From positions 1,922,001 to 1,986,000 of the forward strand of contig NZ_VFMR01000001.1 of the NCBI RefSeq assembly GCF_006715145.1: a stretch of 64,000 bases of DNA, in the 5' to 3' direction. The position numbers and the translations under genes are program-made. Of the stretch, positions 26,099 through 34,305 are shown one piece after another. Position 1 is the stretch's first letter; each line of letters opens with the position of its first letter. The DNA comes from Microbacterium sp. SLBN-146 (lineage in GTDB: Bacteria; Actinomycetota; Actinomycetes; Actinomycetales; Microbacteriaceae). The notes beneath the pieces were generated by a model that made no database searches, had not been told where the DNA came from, and saw nothing but the letters and a program-made list of their open reading frames with translations.

Positions 26099-26932
26099 GT
26101 GACCGAAACACAGCTCTCCCCCGAGGGTGGTCCGCCGCCGCCCTCGCCTCCGAGGCGCATCGTGACCCCGCGGAGCCTCGGAATCGCCTCGGCGATCACG
26201 GCGGCCGCAGCCGTCGTCGCCCTGGCTTTCGCGACGCAGACCGCTGTCCAGGCGACGTCGGCGCCGGCCATGCCCGCATCGACGCCGATCGCCGCCGACA
26301 GCACCGACGACGACGCGCCCGAGAAGGCGGAGGACCCCGTGGATCGTCCCGCCGTCATCCCCGCAGCCTTCGACCAGTTGAGCGGCGAAGAAGTCGAGTA
26401 CGTCCGCTACCTCGGGGCTCAGTCTCCGGAGTTCGCCGCCGGGATGGACGTGTTCGGCGACGCGGGGATGCAGTTCCTCTCGACGGACGTCGCGGACCCC
26501 AACTCGTTCACGGACGGACAGCGTCGTCTGCTGTCGCTCTACTACGACTACGAGACCGACGAGACGGTCAGCCTCCTCGTGAACGTCACGCGCGGCACCG
26601 TCGAGTCCGTCGAGCGCGCCACCGGTTCGCAGCCGGCGCCGACCGAGGCGGAGACCGCGTTCGCGTGGGAGCAGCTGCTCGCGTCCGAGATCGCCGCGCC
26701 GCTCGCGGACGAGTTCGCCGCGCTCACCGGCGGATCCGCGCTCGTCCCCTCCTCCGCCGAGATCTCGCTGACGGCCCACTCCTTCGTCACCGACGCCGGG
26801 TCCTTCGGAGCGGAGAGCTGCGGCATCGAACGCTGCGTCCAGCTGCTCGCACAGGTCAACGGCGGCGCCTACCTCACCACGTCCACCTACGTCGTCAATC
26901 TGTCGACCCGCACCGTCCTGCCCGTCTCATGA
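26099..26932 (+). CDS. Membrane-anchored protein resembling the N-terminal domains of copper amine oxidase
   Basis: A 277-residue protein. It has a proline-rich cytoplasmic start, one signal-anchor helix (SLGIASAITAAAAVVALAFA), an acidic spacer, then an exported domain. The part QRRLLSLYYDYETDETVSLLVNVTRGTVESVERATGSQPAPTEAE matches the pattern of the N3 domain of copper amine oxidases, and its end (CVQLLAQVNGGAYLTTSTYVVNLSTRTVLPV) fits the same fold. Two cysteines (CGIERC) could form a disulfide. GTG 26099 follows AAAGGA. The catalytic domain is encoded separately by the next gene, 17 bases downstream. The domain match is by eye. Confidence 0.65.
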   Translation: MTETQLSPEGGPPPPSPPRRIVTPRSLGIASAITAAAAVVALAFATQTAVQATSAPAMPASTPIAADSTDDDAPEKAEDPVDRPAVIPAAFDQLSGEEVEYVRYLGAQSPEFAAGMDVFGDAGMQFLSTDVADPNSFTDGQRRLLSLYYDYETDETVSLLVNVTRGTVESVERATGSQPAPTEAETAFAWEQLLASEIAAPLADEFAALTGGSALVPSSAEISLTAHSFVTDAGSFGAESCGIERCVQLLAQVNGGAYLTTSTYVVNLSTRTVLPVS

Positions 26933-26949
26933 CCATGGAGAGAATCTCG

Positions 26950-28797
26950 ATGAAACGAACCCTCAGCGCGGCGATGACCGTCGCCGTCATCGCGGGAGGA
27001 CTGGTCCTCGCCGCACCCAGTGCGGCCTCCGCGCAAACCGTCACGGAAGCGTCGTGCTCGGGCACGTCGCTCGTGTCCGAAACGCTCGAGTCCGGGTCGA
27101 GCTGGCAGATGTGCTGGCGCATCGACACGTACCGCGGCCTCGTGATCGACAAGGTGGCCTACCAGCCGCGTGACGACGCGTCGCCGACTCTCGTGCTCGA
27201 CTCGATCGCGCTCGCGCAGCTCAACGTGCCCTACGACACGGGAGCCACCGAGTACAACGACGTCACGACGTACCAGGTCGGCGGGCGACGCCTGCAGGCC
27301 ATCGAAGCCGTCGACTGCCCCGTGGGCGAAGTGCGCACGGCGTGGGTCGACGCGAACCGCGGCGACATCCCCGCGATCTGCATCGGCGAAGAGGACTCCG
27401 GCCTCGCCTACCGCTCCAACATCGCCCGCGACGCGCTCTACGCGGCGCAGGGCACCGACCTCGTGCTGCACACCGTGTCGCGCATCGGATGGTACGAGTA
27501 CCAGACCGAGTACCGCTTCCACGACGACGGCGAGATCTCGGTCCGTCTCGGCGCGACGGGCGACCTCTCGCCCAACGACTACACGAACGTCGTCAACCAG
27601 GGCTGGCCGCTCGACCCGGCGAACGAGGACTTCGCCGTCAACCACTACCACTCGGCGTTCTGGCGTGTGGACTTCGGCATCGACAGTGGTGCGTACCAGA
27701 AGGTCGAGAAGTTCGCGACGACCCCCACGGGCGAGTACGGCACGACGGGAGACACGGGGAAGACCGCGATCCTCGACACGAAGATCACCGAGGTGACGAA
27801 GGAGACGAAGACCCTCGGATCCAACCGTGAGGCCTACCGCGTCGTGAACCCCGAGAGCCTCAACGCCGACGGACACGCCCGCTCGTACGAGATCATCGTG
27901 CCGCGCGACCAGGCATACAACCTCAACCCGGAGACCGACTACGACATCGCCTTCACGAAGGCGAAGTCCGACGAGGTCCACGCGAGCTACAACCTGATCC
28001 CGTCGAAGGCCGGTCAGATGGTCACGGACTACATCGACGACGAGTCGCTGGAAGACCCCGTGGCCTGGGTCAACGTGGGCTTCCACCACATCAACCGGGA
28101 CGAGGACCAGAGCCCCATGCCGATCCACTGGCAGGGCTTCACCCTCTACCCGCGCGACTTCGCGGCGCAGGCTCCGAACATCCCCGAGGGCCGCAAGTGG
28201 GTCAACGGCGACATGCGCGGTGTCCCGAACCCGAACATCACCACGACGCCCACGGCATCTCCGTCCCCCACGACGAGCCCCACGGGAACCCCGACGGGAA
28301 CGCCCACGGGAACGCCGACGACGGAGCCGACCGTGGCCCCGACGACGGACCCCACGGGAACTCCGACGGAGACTCCCGCAGCGACGCTTCCCATCACTTT
28401 CGGTTCGCCCGAGGTAGCACCGGGAGCGACGCAGAGCGCGACCGCGTCGGGCTTCACGCCGGGTGAGACGGTGAGCGCCATGATGTACTCCGAGCCGGTG
28501 TCGGTGGGCACGTTCCTCGCCGACAGCGCGGGCGTCGTGAACGCGCAGTTCATCGTGCCCGGCAGCACGGCCGCGGGTCAGCACCGCCTCGTGCTCACGG
28601 GCCAGACGTCGACGACGGTCGCCGAGGGCACCTTCGCGGTCACCGCCGTCTCGCCGGCAGCGATCCTCGGAGCGCTCGCCTCGACGGGATCCGACGCGAA
28701 CCGCTGGGCCCTGTCGGGACTCCTCCTGCTCCTCGCGGGTGCGGGACTTGCGGGTACCTCCTGGTACCTGCGCAGGCAGCGGACGGCAGAAGCCTGA
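26950..28797 (+). CDS. Cell-wall-anchored copper amine oxidase catalytic protein
   Basis: A 615-residue exported protein. Residues 1-33 are a signal peptide. Residues about 35-425 match the catalytic domain of copper amine oxidases: base Asp104 (TEYNDVTTY), GEEDSGLAYR, topaquinone tyrosine Tyr182 (RIGWYEY), copper ligands His232 and His234 (NHYHSAFWRVDF) and His380 (GFHHINRDED). The Asn before the topaquinone Tyr is replaced by Trp181. A Thr/Pro linker (431-477) and an Ig-like domain follow. The end carries LASTG (576-580), a hydrophobic segment and RRQR, a class E sortase signal. It should oxidise primary amines at the cell surface. Confidence 0.85.
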   Translation: MKRTLSAAMTVAVIAGGLVLAAPSAASAQTVTEASCSGTSLVSETLESGSSWQMCWRIDTYRGLVIDKVAYQPRDDASPTLVLDSIALAQLNVPYDTGATEYNDVTTYQVGGRRLQAIEAVDCPVGEVRTAWVDANRGDIPAICIGEEDSGLAYRSNIARDALYAAQGTDLVLHTVSRIGWYEYQTEYRFHDDGEISVRLGATGDLSPNDYTNVVNQGWPLDPANEDFAVNHYHSAFWRVDFGIDSGAYQKVEKFATTPTGEYGTTGDTGKTAILDTKITEVTKETKTLGSNREAYRVVNPESLNADGHARSYEIIVPRDQAYNLNPETDYDIAFTKAKSDEVHASYNLIPSKAGQMVTDYIDDESLEDPVAWVNVGFHHINRDEDQSPMPIHWQGFTLYPRDFAAQAPNIPEGRKWVNGDMRGVPNPNITTTPTASPSPTTSPTGTPTGTPTGTPTTEPTVAPTTDPTGTPTETPAATLPITFGSPEVAPGATQSATASGFTPGETVSAMMYSEPVSVGTFLADSAGVVNAQFIVPGSTAAGQHRLVLTGQTSTTVAEGTFAVTAVSPAAILGALASTGSDANRWALSGLLLLLAGAGLAGTSWYLRRQRTAEA

Positions 28798-28803
28798 CGC
28801 TGA

Positions 28804-28842
28804 CCGCGGGGCGGCGTGACCGAGCGTCGCGTCGCCCCGCGG
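28804..28842 (+). other. GC-rich hairpin after the amine oxidase gene
   Basis: A perfect 10-bp stem CCGCGGGGCG/CGCCCCGCGG (28804-28813 with 28833-28842) with no T run. It may attenuate read-through into the DUF305 and signal peptidase genes. Confidence 0.6.
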
Positions 28843-28879
28843 CATCCCCCTCATACGTCCTCACGAGAGAAGGAGCGCC

Positions 28880-29554
28880 ATGCGCAGCAGGATCGCCGTC
28901 ATCGGTGTCGTCGTGGCAGCGCTCACTCTCGCCGGCGGTGCCGGAGCGATCGTCGTTGCGGGGTCGACGGACGTACCGTCGCAGCCTGTTGCGGCGGCGA
29001 CGGCCGGCGGCGCAGCCGCGACCGCGTTCCCCTCGATCGAGGACCACTGCTACATCGAGGGCATGATCCCGCACCACGAGCAGGCGCTCGTGCTCAGCGA
29101 ATCGGTCCTCGCCGCCGACGGCGTGCGGGAACGGACTCGTGCGCTCGCCGACTTCATCATCGGCGATCAGAGCGCCGAGATCGGCACGATGCGGGCATGG
29201 CAGCAGGCGTGGGCGAAGGCGATCCCGACGGATGCCACGGCGTCGAGCGGCCACGCGGCGCACGACGCGCCCGCCGGAACGATTCCGACCGGGTGCGGCG
29301 GTCACGCGCACGGCGAGATGAAGGGCATGGCGAGTCCCGAGCAGCTCGCGGCCCTCGCGGCAGCGGACGGCGCCGAGGCGGATCGCCTCTTCCTCGAGCT
29401 CATGATCGTGCACCACGAGGGGGCCCTCGACATGGCGACCTCCGCGGTGACGAACGGCTCGAACGCCTTCGTGCGGTCGTCGGCGAAGCACGTCCTCGTC
29501 GAACAGGAGCGCGAGATCACCGCGATGACCAGCCTCGTGGCGGAACTTCCATGA
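28880..29554 (+). CDS. DUF305 family exported protein
   Basis: A 224-residue exported protein with an N-terminal hydrophobic segment (IAVIGVVVAALTLAGGAGAIVVAG). The two DUF305 helices are EDHCYIEGMIPHHEQALVLSESVL and FLELMIVHHEGALDMATSAV, with a His- and Met-rich loop between them (SSGHAAHDA, GCGGHAHGEMKGMAS) that could bind copper. GAAGGAG precedes ATG 28880. It lies behind a copper enzyme, which makes a metal-handling role plausible but unproven. Its stop overlaps the signal peptidase start (ATGA). Confidence 0.9.
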   Translation: MRSRIAVIGVVVAALTLAGGAGAIVVAGSTDVPSQPVAAATAGGAAATAFPSIEDHCYIEGMIPHHEQALVLSESVLAADGVRERTRALADFIIGDQSAEIGTMRAWQQAWAKAIPTDATASSGHAAHDAPAGTIPTGCGGHAHGEMKGMASPEQLAALAAADGAEADRLFLELMIVHHEGALDMATSAVTNGSNAFVRSSAKHVLVEQEREITAMTSLVAELP

Positions 29555-30093
29555 CGACGGTCGGCAGCGCACCGGTGCCGACGCGCCTCGCCCGGGCCCG
29601 CCTGCGCGGAATCGTCGCTGTTCTCGCGCCGGTCGTCCTGTGCGTCGTCGCCGTGATGGCGTTCGGCGTCGCGACGGTTCAGCACGACTCGATGGCGCCG
29701 ACGCTTCGCAGCGGAGGCGTCGTCGTCTTCGACCGGTGGAGCGAGCCGTCGCGCGGCGACATCGTCCTCTTCGTGGACCGCCAGGGCTGGTCGGAAGGTG
29801 AGGGCACGATGCTCGTCAAGCGCGTCGTGGGGCTTCCGGGCGATGTCGTCGTCTGCTGCGATTCGCTCACCGGACGTCTCCTCGTCAACGACGAAGTCCT
29901 CGAAGAGCCGTATGTCGACGCGGCACGGACGGGTGGCGGCATCCCCTTCCACGTCATCGTTCCCGAGGGGACCGTGTGGGTTCTCGGGGACAATCGGACG
30001 CACTCGACCGATTCCCGTGCGACCCTGTCGACCGCGACCCGCGGCGCGGTCGCGCGCGACGCTCTCCGCGGTGTCGTGCGCGTCTCCTGGTGA
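29551..30093 (+). CDS. lepB: Signal peptidase I
   Basis: A 180-residue type I signal peptidase with a single N-terminal membrane helix (GIVAVLAPVVLCVVAVMAF). The catalytic Ser47 is in QHDSMAPTL and the general base Lys90 in MLVKRVVGLPGD. The GDNRTHSTDSR box is present. It is short compared with housekeeping actinobacterial enzymes (about 250 residues or more) and lacks a second membrane segment. It overlaps the DUF305 gene by four bases, so it may serve the surface proteins of this cluster. Confidence 0.9.
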   Translation: MTTVGSAPVPTRLARARLRGIVAVLAPVVLCVVAVMAFGVATVQHDSMAPTLRSGGVVVFDRWSEPSRGDIVLFVDRQGWSEGEGTMLVKRVVGLPGDVVVCCDSLTGRLLVNDEVLEEPYVDAARTGGGIPFHVIVPEGTVWVLGDNRTHSTDSRATLSTATRGAVARDALRGVVRVSW

Positions 30094-30151
30094 GGTCGTG
30101 ACGGGCAGATCCGTTCGTCGTCAACCCCTCGCGCGATCGGGTCCGCCGACG

Positions 30152-30157
30152 TAGTCT
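30152..30157 (+). promoter_or_regulatory. -10 box TAGTCT of a leaderless promoter (SDR-DUF2867 gene)
   Basis: TAGTCT lies seven bases before ATG 30165, and no ribosome site is present. Confidence 0.55.
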
Positions 30158-30164
30158 CGCCACG

Positions 30165-31802
30165 ATGGAAGATCTCACTTCGCCTACCGGGCGCGAACCA
30201 GAACTCCGCGCCGTGCCTCGGGCCGACGGCACCGCTCCTCGCGCACTCGTGATCGGCGCGACGGGATACATCGGCGGACGCCTCGTGCCGCGCCTTCTCG
30301 CCGCGGGCTACCGCGTGCGCGTGCTCGCTCGCGACCCTGCGCGCGTCGCGACGTTCGCGTGGGGAGAAGACGTCGAGGTCGTCGAGGGTGCGGCCGCCGA
30401 CGCGGATGCCGTGTCCACCGCCGTGAGCGATGTCGACGTCCTGTTCTACCTCGTGCACTCGATGGGCGCGGGGAAGGGGTTCGAAGAAGCGGACCGCCGT
30501 GCAGCACGGACGGTCGCGGATGCCGCAGCCTCGGCCGGCGTGGGGAGGATCGTCTACCTCGGCGGCCTCCACCCCGACGACGCGCGGCTCTCGGCCCATC
30601 TGCGATCGCGCGTCGAAGTCGGCGAGGTGTTCCTCGACGGACCGACTCCGACGCTCGTGCTGCAGGCGGGCGTCGTCATCGGGTCGGGTTCCGCGTCGTT
30701 CGAGATGGTGCGGCACTTGACCGAGGTGCTTCCGTACATGCCGGCCCCGAAGTGGGTCCGCAATCACATCCAGCCGATCGCCGTGCGCGACGTGCTGCAC
30801 TACCTCCTCGGCGCGGCGCGTGTCGAGGCATCCGTCAATCGCGCCGTCGACATCGGTGGTCCGGACGTCCTCCGATACGGCCAGATGATGAACGGCTACG
30901 CCGTCGAGGCGGGGCTTCCCCAACGTGCCATCGCGGCGCTGCCCGTGCTGACGCCGAAGCTCGCGTCGCTATGGGTGAACCTCGTCACCCCGATTCCCGC
31001 CGCTGTCGCGCGCCCCCTCGTGGAGTCGCTGCAGAACGAGTGCGTCGTGAAGGACCACGACGTCGATGCCCTCATCCCGCGACCCGCCGACGGTCTCACG
31101 CCCTATCGGCAGTCGGTACGCCTCGCGCTGGGTCGCGAGGAGAGCGACACGATCGAGACGAGCTGGCGCGACGGCGAAGTGCTCGGCGTTCCGAGCGACC
31201 CGCTGCCGAGCGACCCCGAGTGGTCGGGGCGCCTGGCGTTCACCGATGCGCGCACGGCGCACACGACGGCTCCGCCTGCCGCGCTGTGGCGCGTCGTCGA
31301 GGGGATCGGGGGCGAGAACGGCTGGTACTCCTCGCCGGTTCTGTGGGCCATCCGCGGATGGATGGACCGCCTCGTCGGTGGCATCGGCCTCGCGCGCGGC
31401 CGCCGCAGCCGCGCGCGACTGGGCGTCGGCGATGCCCTGGACTTCTGGCGCGTCGAGGCCCTCGAGCCCGGGTCGCTCCTGAGGCTCCGCGCCGAGATGA
31501 AGGTCCCGGGTGGCGCGTGGCTGGAGATGCGCGTCACGCCGGAGGAAAGCGGATCCCGCTACGACCAGCGCGCCGTCTTCTTTCCGCGTGGCCTCGCCGG
31601 AAGGCTCTACTGGTTCGCCGTCCTGCCCTTCCACGGCTTCATCTTCGCGGGTATGGCGAGCCGCATCGCCGCCGCCGCGGAAGGCATCGCCGCCGGGGGC
31701 GACCCTTCGGACGCAGACACCGAACCCGGCGACGTCGAGGTCGAGTCGATCGACGAGTCGAGCTCCGACACGGCGCGGCAGGTCGTCGGCGAGAGCGCAT
31801 AG
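30165..31802 (+). CDS. NAD(P)-binding SDR-like protein fused to a DUF2867 domain
   Basis: A 545-residue fusion. Residues about 25-300 form an atypical short-chain dehydrogenase/epimerase-like Rossmann domain: ALVIGATGYIGGRLVPRLLAAGYRVRVLARDP at the start, then DVLFYLVHSMG and IVYLGGLHPDD. Residues about 330-500 match DUF2867, an SRPBCC-like fold, with RLGVGDALDFWRVEALEPGSLLRLRAEMKVPGGAWLEMRV. The C-terminus is acidic. The enzymatic reaction is unknown. Its TAG stop forms the first bases of the -10 box of the next gene. Confidence 0.88.
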   Translation: MEDLTSPTGREPELRAVPRADGTAPRALVIGATGYIGGRLVPRLLAAGYRVRVLARDPARVATFAWGEDVEVVEGAAADADAVSTAVSDVDVLFYLVHSMGAGKGFEEADRRAARTVADAAASAGVGRIVYLGGLHPDDARLSAHLRSRVEVGEVFLDGPTPTLVLQAGVVIGSGSASFEMVRHLTEVLPYMPAPKWVRNHIQPIAVRDVLHYLLGAARVEASVNRAVDIGGPDVLRYGQMMNGYAVEAGLPQRAIAALPVLTPKLASLWVNLVTPIPAAVARPLVESLQNECVVKDHDVDALIPRPADGLTPYRQSVRLALGREESDTIETSWRDGEVLGVPSDPLPSDPEWSGRLAFTDARTAHTTAPPAALWRVVEGIGGENGWYSSPVLWAIRGWMDRLVGGIGLARGRRSRARLGVGDALDFWRVEALEPGSLLRLRAEMKVPGGAWLEMRVTPEESGSRYDQRAVFFPRGLAGRLYWFAVLPFHGFIFAGMASRIAAAAEGIAAGGDPSDADTEPGDVEVESIDESSSDTARQVVGESA

Positions 31803-31805
31803 CCT
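31800..31805 (+). promoter_or_regulatory. -10 box TAGCCT of a leaderless promoter (FdhF/YdeP gene)
   Basis: TAGCCT lies six bases before ATG 31812. Its TAG is also the stop codon of the preceding gene. Confidence 0.6.
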
Positions 31806-31811
31806 GGGGAC

Positions 31812-34124
31812 ATGGCGACGAAGCCCCCGGCATCCGATATCGACGAGACGCGGCTCCGCGTCACCGAACCGAAGCGTGTCGCGGTCGGACTCCCCGGCGT
31901 CGTCCACGCGCTGCAGATCTCGCGCGAGCAGATGGGGGTCGTCCGCTCGGTCGAGACGCTCGCTCGCGTCAACCAGAAGGACGGCTTCGACTGCCCGGGG
32001 TGCGCGTGGCCCGAAGAGGACAAGCGCCACATCGCGGAGTTCTGCGAGAACGGCGCGAAAGCCGTCGCGGAGGAGGCGACGCTCCGGCGCGTGGGGCCCG
32101 ACTTCTTCGCGCGGCATCCCGTCGCCGAACTCGCGGGACACGACGACTGGTGGCTCGGTCAGCAGGGTCGTCTGAGGCATCCCATGGTGCTCGATGAGGG
32201 AGCATCCCACTACCGTCCGATCGAGTGGGACGATGCGCTGCGCCTCATCGCGGACGAGATCCGCGGGCTCGACGATCCGGACGACGCGGTCTTCTATACA
32301 TCGGGTCGCACCTCGAACGAGGCGGCGTTCCTCTACCAGCTGCTCGTCCGCGGGATCGGCACGAACAACCTCCCCGACTGCTCGAACATGTGCCATGAGT
32401 CCAGCGGCTCGGCCCTCACCGAGACGATCGGCATCGGCAAGGGAACGGTCTCGCTCGACGACATCCACGATGCCGAGCTGCTGATCATCGCGGGACAGAA
32501 CCCGGGAACCAACCACCCGCGCATGCTGACGGCTCTCGAGAAGGCGAAGCAGCGCGGGGCGAAGATCATCGCGGTCAACCCGCTCCCCGAAGCGGGGCTC
32601 GTACGCTTCGAGAACCCGCAGACCGTGCGAGGGATGCTGCTCGGTGGCACGACGCTCGCCGACGAGTTCGTGCAAATCCGCCTCGGCGGCGACCAGGCGC
32701 TCTTCCAGGCGATCGGGGCGCATCTCATCGAGCACGATGCCCTCGACCACGACTTCATCGCGCAGCACACGAGCGGGTTCGACGAGTATCGGCGGGCGAT
32801 GGCGGATGCCGCGTGGCCCGACTTCGTCGAGGCGACGGGGCTCCCCGAGGAGCGGTTGCGCGCGATCGCCGAGATGGTGCGGGCATCGAAGGCGACGATC
32901 GTCTGCTGGGCGATGGGTCTCACGCAGCACAAGCACTCCGTCGCGACGCTGCGGGACGTCGTGAACGTCCTCCTCCTCCGGGGTGACATCGGTCGGCCGG
33001 GCGCGGGCGTGTGTCCCGTCCGCGGTCACTCCAACGTGCAGGGCGACCGCACGGTCGGGATCTACGAGAAGCCGTCCGAAGCATTCCTCCAGGCGCTCGA
33101 CCGCGAGTTCGCCTTCGATGCACCCCGCCCGCACGGCTTCGACACCGTCGCGGCGATCCGTGCGATGCGCGATGGTCGCGTGCGGTTCTTCATGGGGATG
33201 GGGGGCAACTTCGTCTCGGCGACGCCCGACACCGCCGTCGTCGAGGAGGGGATGCGGAACGTCGGCCTGACCGTCCAGGTGTCGACGAAGCTCAACCGCT
33301 CGCACGTCGTCACGGGGCGGAGGGCGCTCATCCTCCCGACACTCGGCCGCACCGATCGGGACCGTCGCGGCGGCATCGAACAGCGCGTGACCGTCGAGGA
33401 CTCGATGGGGGCCGTGCACGCCTCACGTGGTCGACTGGCTCCGCCGTCCGAGGGGCTGCTCAGCGAGGTCGCGATCGTCGCGCGGCTCTGCGGGCTGTTG
33501 TTCGGGGATGCCGCGGATGGGTCGACGAGGCGGTCCGTCCCGCAGGCCGACTGGGACGCGATGGAGCAGGACTACGCGATCATCCGTGGACACATCGAGA
33601 AGGTCGTGCCGGGATTCGAGGACTACGAACAGCGCGTCGCCAAGGGCGCGACGCTGCGCCTTCCCAACGGGCCGCGGGATGCCCGACGGTTCGCGACGGT
33701 AGACGGAAGGGCTCGGTTCACAGCGAATGAGCTGGAGTTCCCCCGCATCCCCGAGGGGCGACTCCTGCTGCAGACGCTCCGCTCGCACGATCAGTACAAC
33801 ACGACGATCTACGGCAAGGACGACCGGTACCGCGGCATCCACGGCGGGAGGCGCGTCGTGCTCGTGAATCCCGACGATATCCGTGCGCTCGGATTCGTCG
33901 ACGGCGACATCGTCGACCTCGTCTCGGAGTGGACGGATGCCGAGGGGTGCCTCGAGGAGCGCCGCGCCGATGCGTTCCGGATCGTCTCGTACGCGACACC
34001 GCGCGGCAACGCCGCCGCGTATTACCCCGAGACCAACGTCCTCGTGCCTCTCGACTCGGTCGCCGACGCGAGCGGCACCCCGACGTCGAAGTCGATCCTC
34101 ATCCGCCTCACCCGCCGCCCCTGA
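31812..34124 (+). CDS. FdhF/YdeP-family molybdopterin oxidoreductase
   Basis: A 770-residue bis-molybdopterin guanine dinucleotide enzyme of the DMSO reductase superfamily. Motifs include the N-terminal NQKDGFDCPGCAWPEEDKRH, the Mo-domain VFYTSGRTSNEAAFLYQ, SNMCHESSGSALTETIGIGKGTV, and C-terminal cofactor-binding QYNTTIYGKDDRYRGI. The CPGC pair is characteristic of the YdeP group; a full four-cysteine ferredoxin-like site is absent. The physiological substrate is not certain: formate is suggested by the linked fdhD, while E. coli YdeP is tied to acid resistance. No selenocysteine codon is seen. It heads a large cofactor-biosynthesis block. Confidence 0.93.
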   Translation: MATKPPASDIDETRLRVTEPKRVAVGLPGVVHALQISREQMGVVRSVETLARVNQKDGFDCPGCAWPEEDKRHIAEFCENGAKAVAEEATLRRVGPDFFARHPVAELAGHDDWWLGQQGRLRHPMVLDEGASHYRPIEWDDALRLIADEIRGLDDPDDAVFYTSGRTSNEAAFLYQLLVRGIGTNNLPDCSNMCHESSGSALTETIGIGKGTVSLDDIHDAELLIIAGQNPGTNHPRMLTALEKAKQRGAKIIAVNPLPEAGLVRFENPQTVRGMLLGGTTLADEFVQIRLGGDQALFQAIGAHLIEHDALDHDFIAQHTSGFDEYRRAMADAAWPDFVEATGLPEERLRAIAEMVRASKATIVCWAMGLTQHKHSVATLRDVVNVLLLRGDIGRPGAGVCPVRGHSNVQGDRTVGIYEKPSEAFLQALDREFAFDAPRPHGFDTVAAIRAMRDGRVRFFMGMGGNFVSATPDTAVVEEGMRNVGLTVQVSTKLNRSHVVTGRRALILPTLGRTDRDRRGGIEQRVTVEDSMGAVHASRGRLAPPSEGLLSEVAIVARLCGLLFGDAADGSTRRSVPQADWDAMEQDYAIIRGHIEKVVPGFEDYEQRVAKGATLRLPNGPRDARRFATVDGRARFTANELEFPRIPEGRLLLQTLRSHDQYNTTIYGKDDRYRGIHGGRRVVLVNPDDIRALGFVDGDIVDLVSEWTDAEGCLEERRADAFRIVSYATPRGNAAAYYPETNVLVPLDSVADASGTPTSKSILIRLTRRP

Positions 34125-34153
34125 CCCCGCCGCGCTGCTCCCGCCGCGCTGCT

Positions 34154-34240
34154 TCGTCGAGACCCCGCGATCTCGCCGAGAAGCCCCGTTGTTGTGCGCA
34201 AAGGACGGGGTGGCTCGCCGAGACCGCGGTTACTCGACGA
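34154..34240 (+). repeat. Nested intergenic palindrome, copy C
   Basis: Outer arms TCGTCGAG (34154-34161) and CTCGACGA (34233-34240) are perfect. The inner arms (34172-34189 with 34205-34222) match at 14 of 18 positions. It lies between the FdhF/YdeP gene and mogA and is followed directly by a purine tract. Confidence 0.8.
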
Positions 34241-34290
34241 AAGGGGGAGAGGGAAGAAAGGAGGAGGGGGGAAGGGGAGGGGGAGGGGGA
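34239..34290 (+). repeat. 52-base pure purine tract with G runs
   Basis: Every base from 34239 to 34290 is A or G. The tract includes five runs of four or more G and can in principle form a G-quadruplex or triplex. It ends three bases before the mogA -10 box, so it fills the whole -35 region. Confidence 0.9.
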
Positions 34291-34293
34291 TCG

Positions 34294-34299
34294 TAGGCT
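34294..34299 (+). promoter_or_regulatory. -10 box TAGGCT of a leaderless promoter (mogA)
   Basis: TAGGCT, GAGCGC, then ATG 34306. The place of the -35 box is purine tract only. Confidence 0.65.
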
Positions 34300-34305
34300 G
34301 AGCGC

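Noticed and set aside
30969..33419. An 816-codon open frame on the minus strand across the SDR-DUF2867 and FdhF/YdeP genes
   Set aside because: The plus strand encodes recognisable proteins through the whole span; the antisense product is Arg/Asp-rich with no family motif, as expected from GC-rich codon bias.
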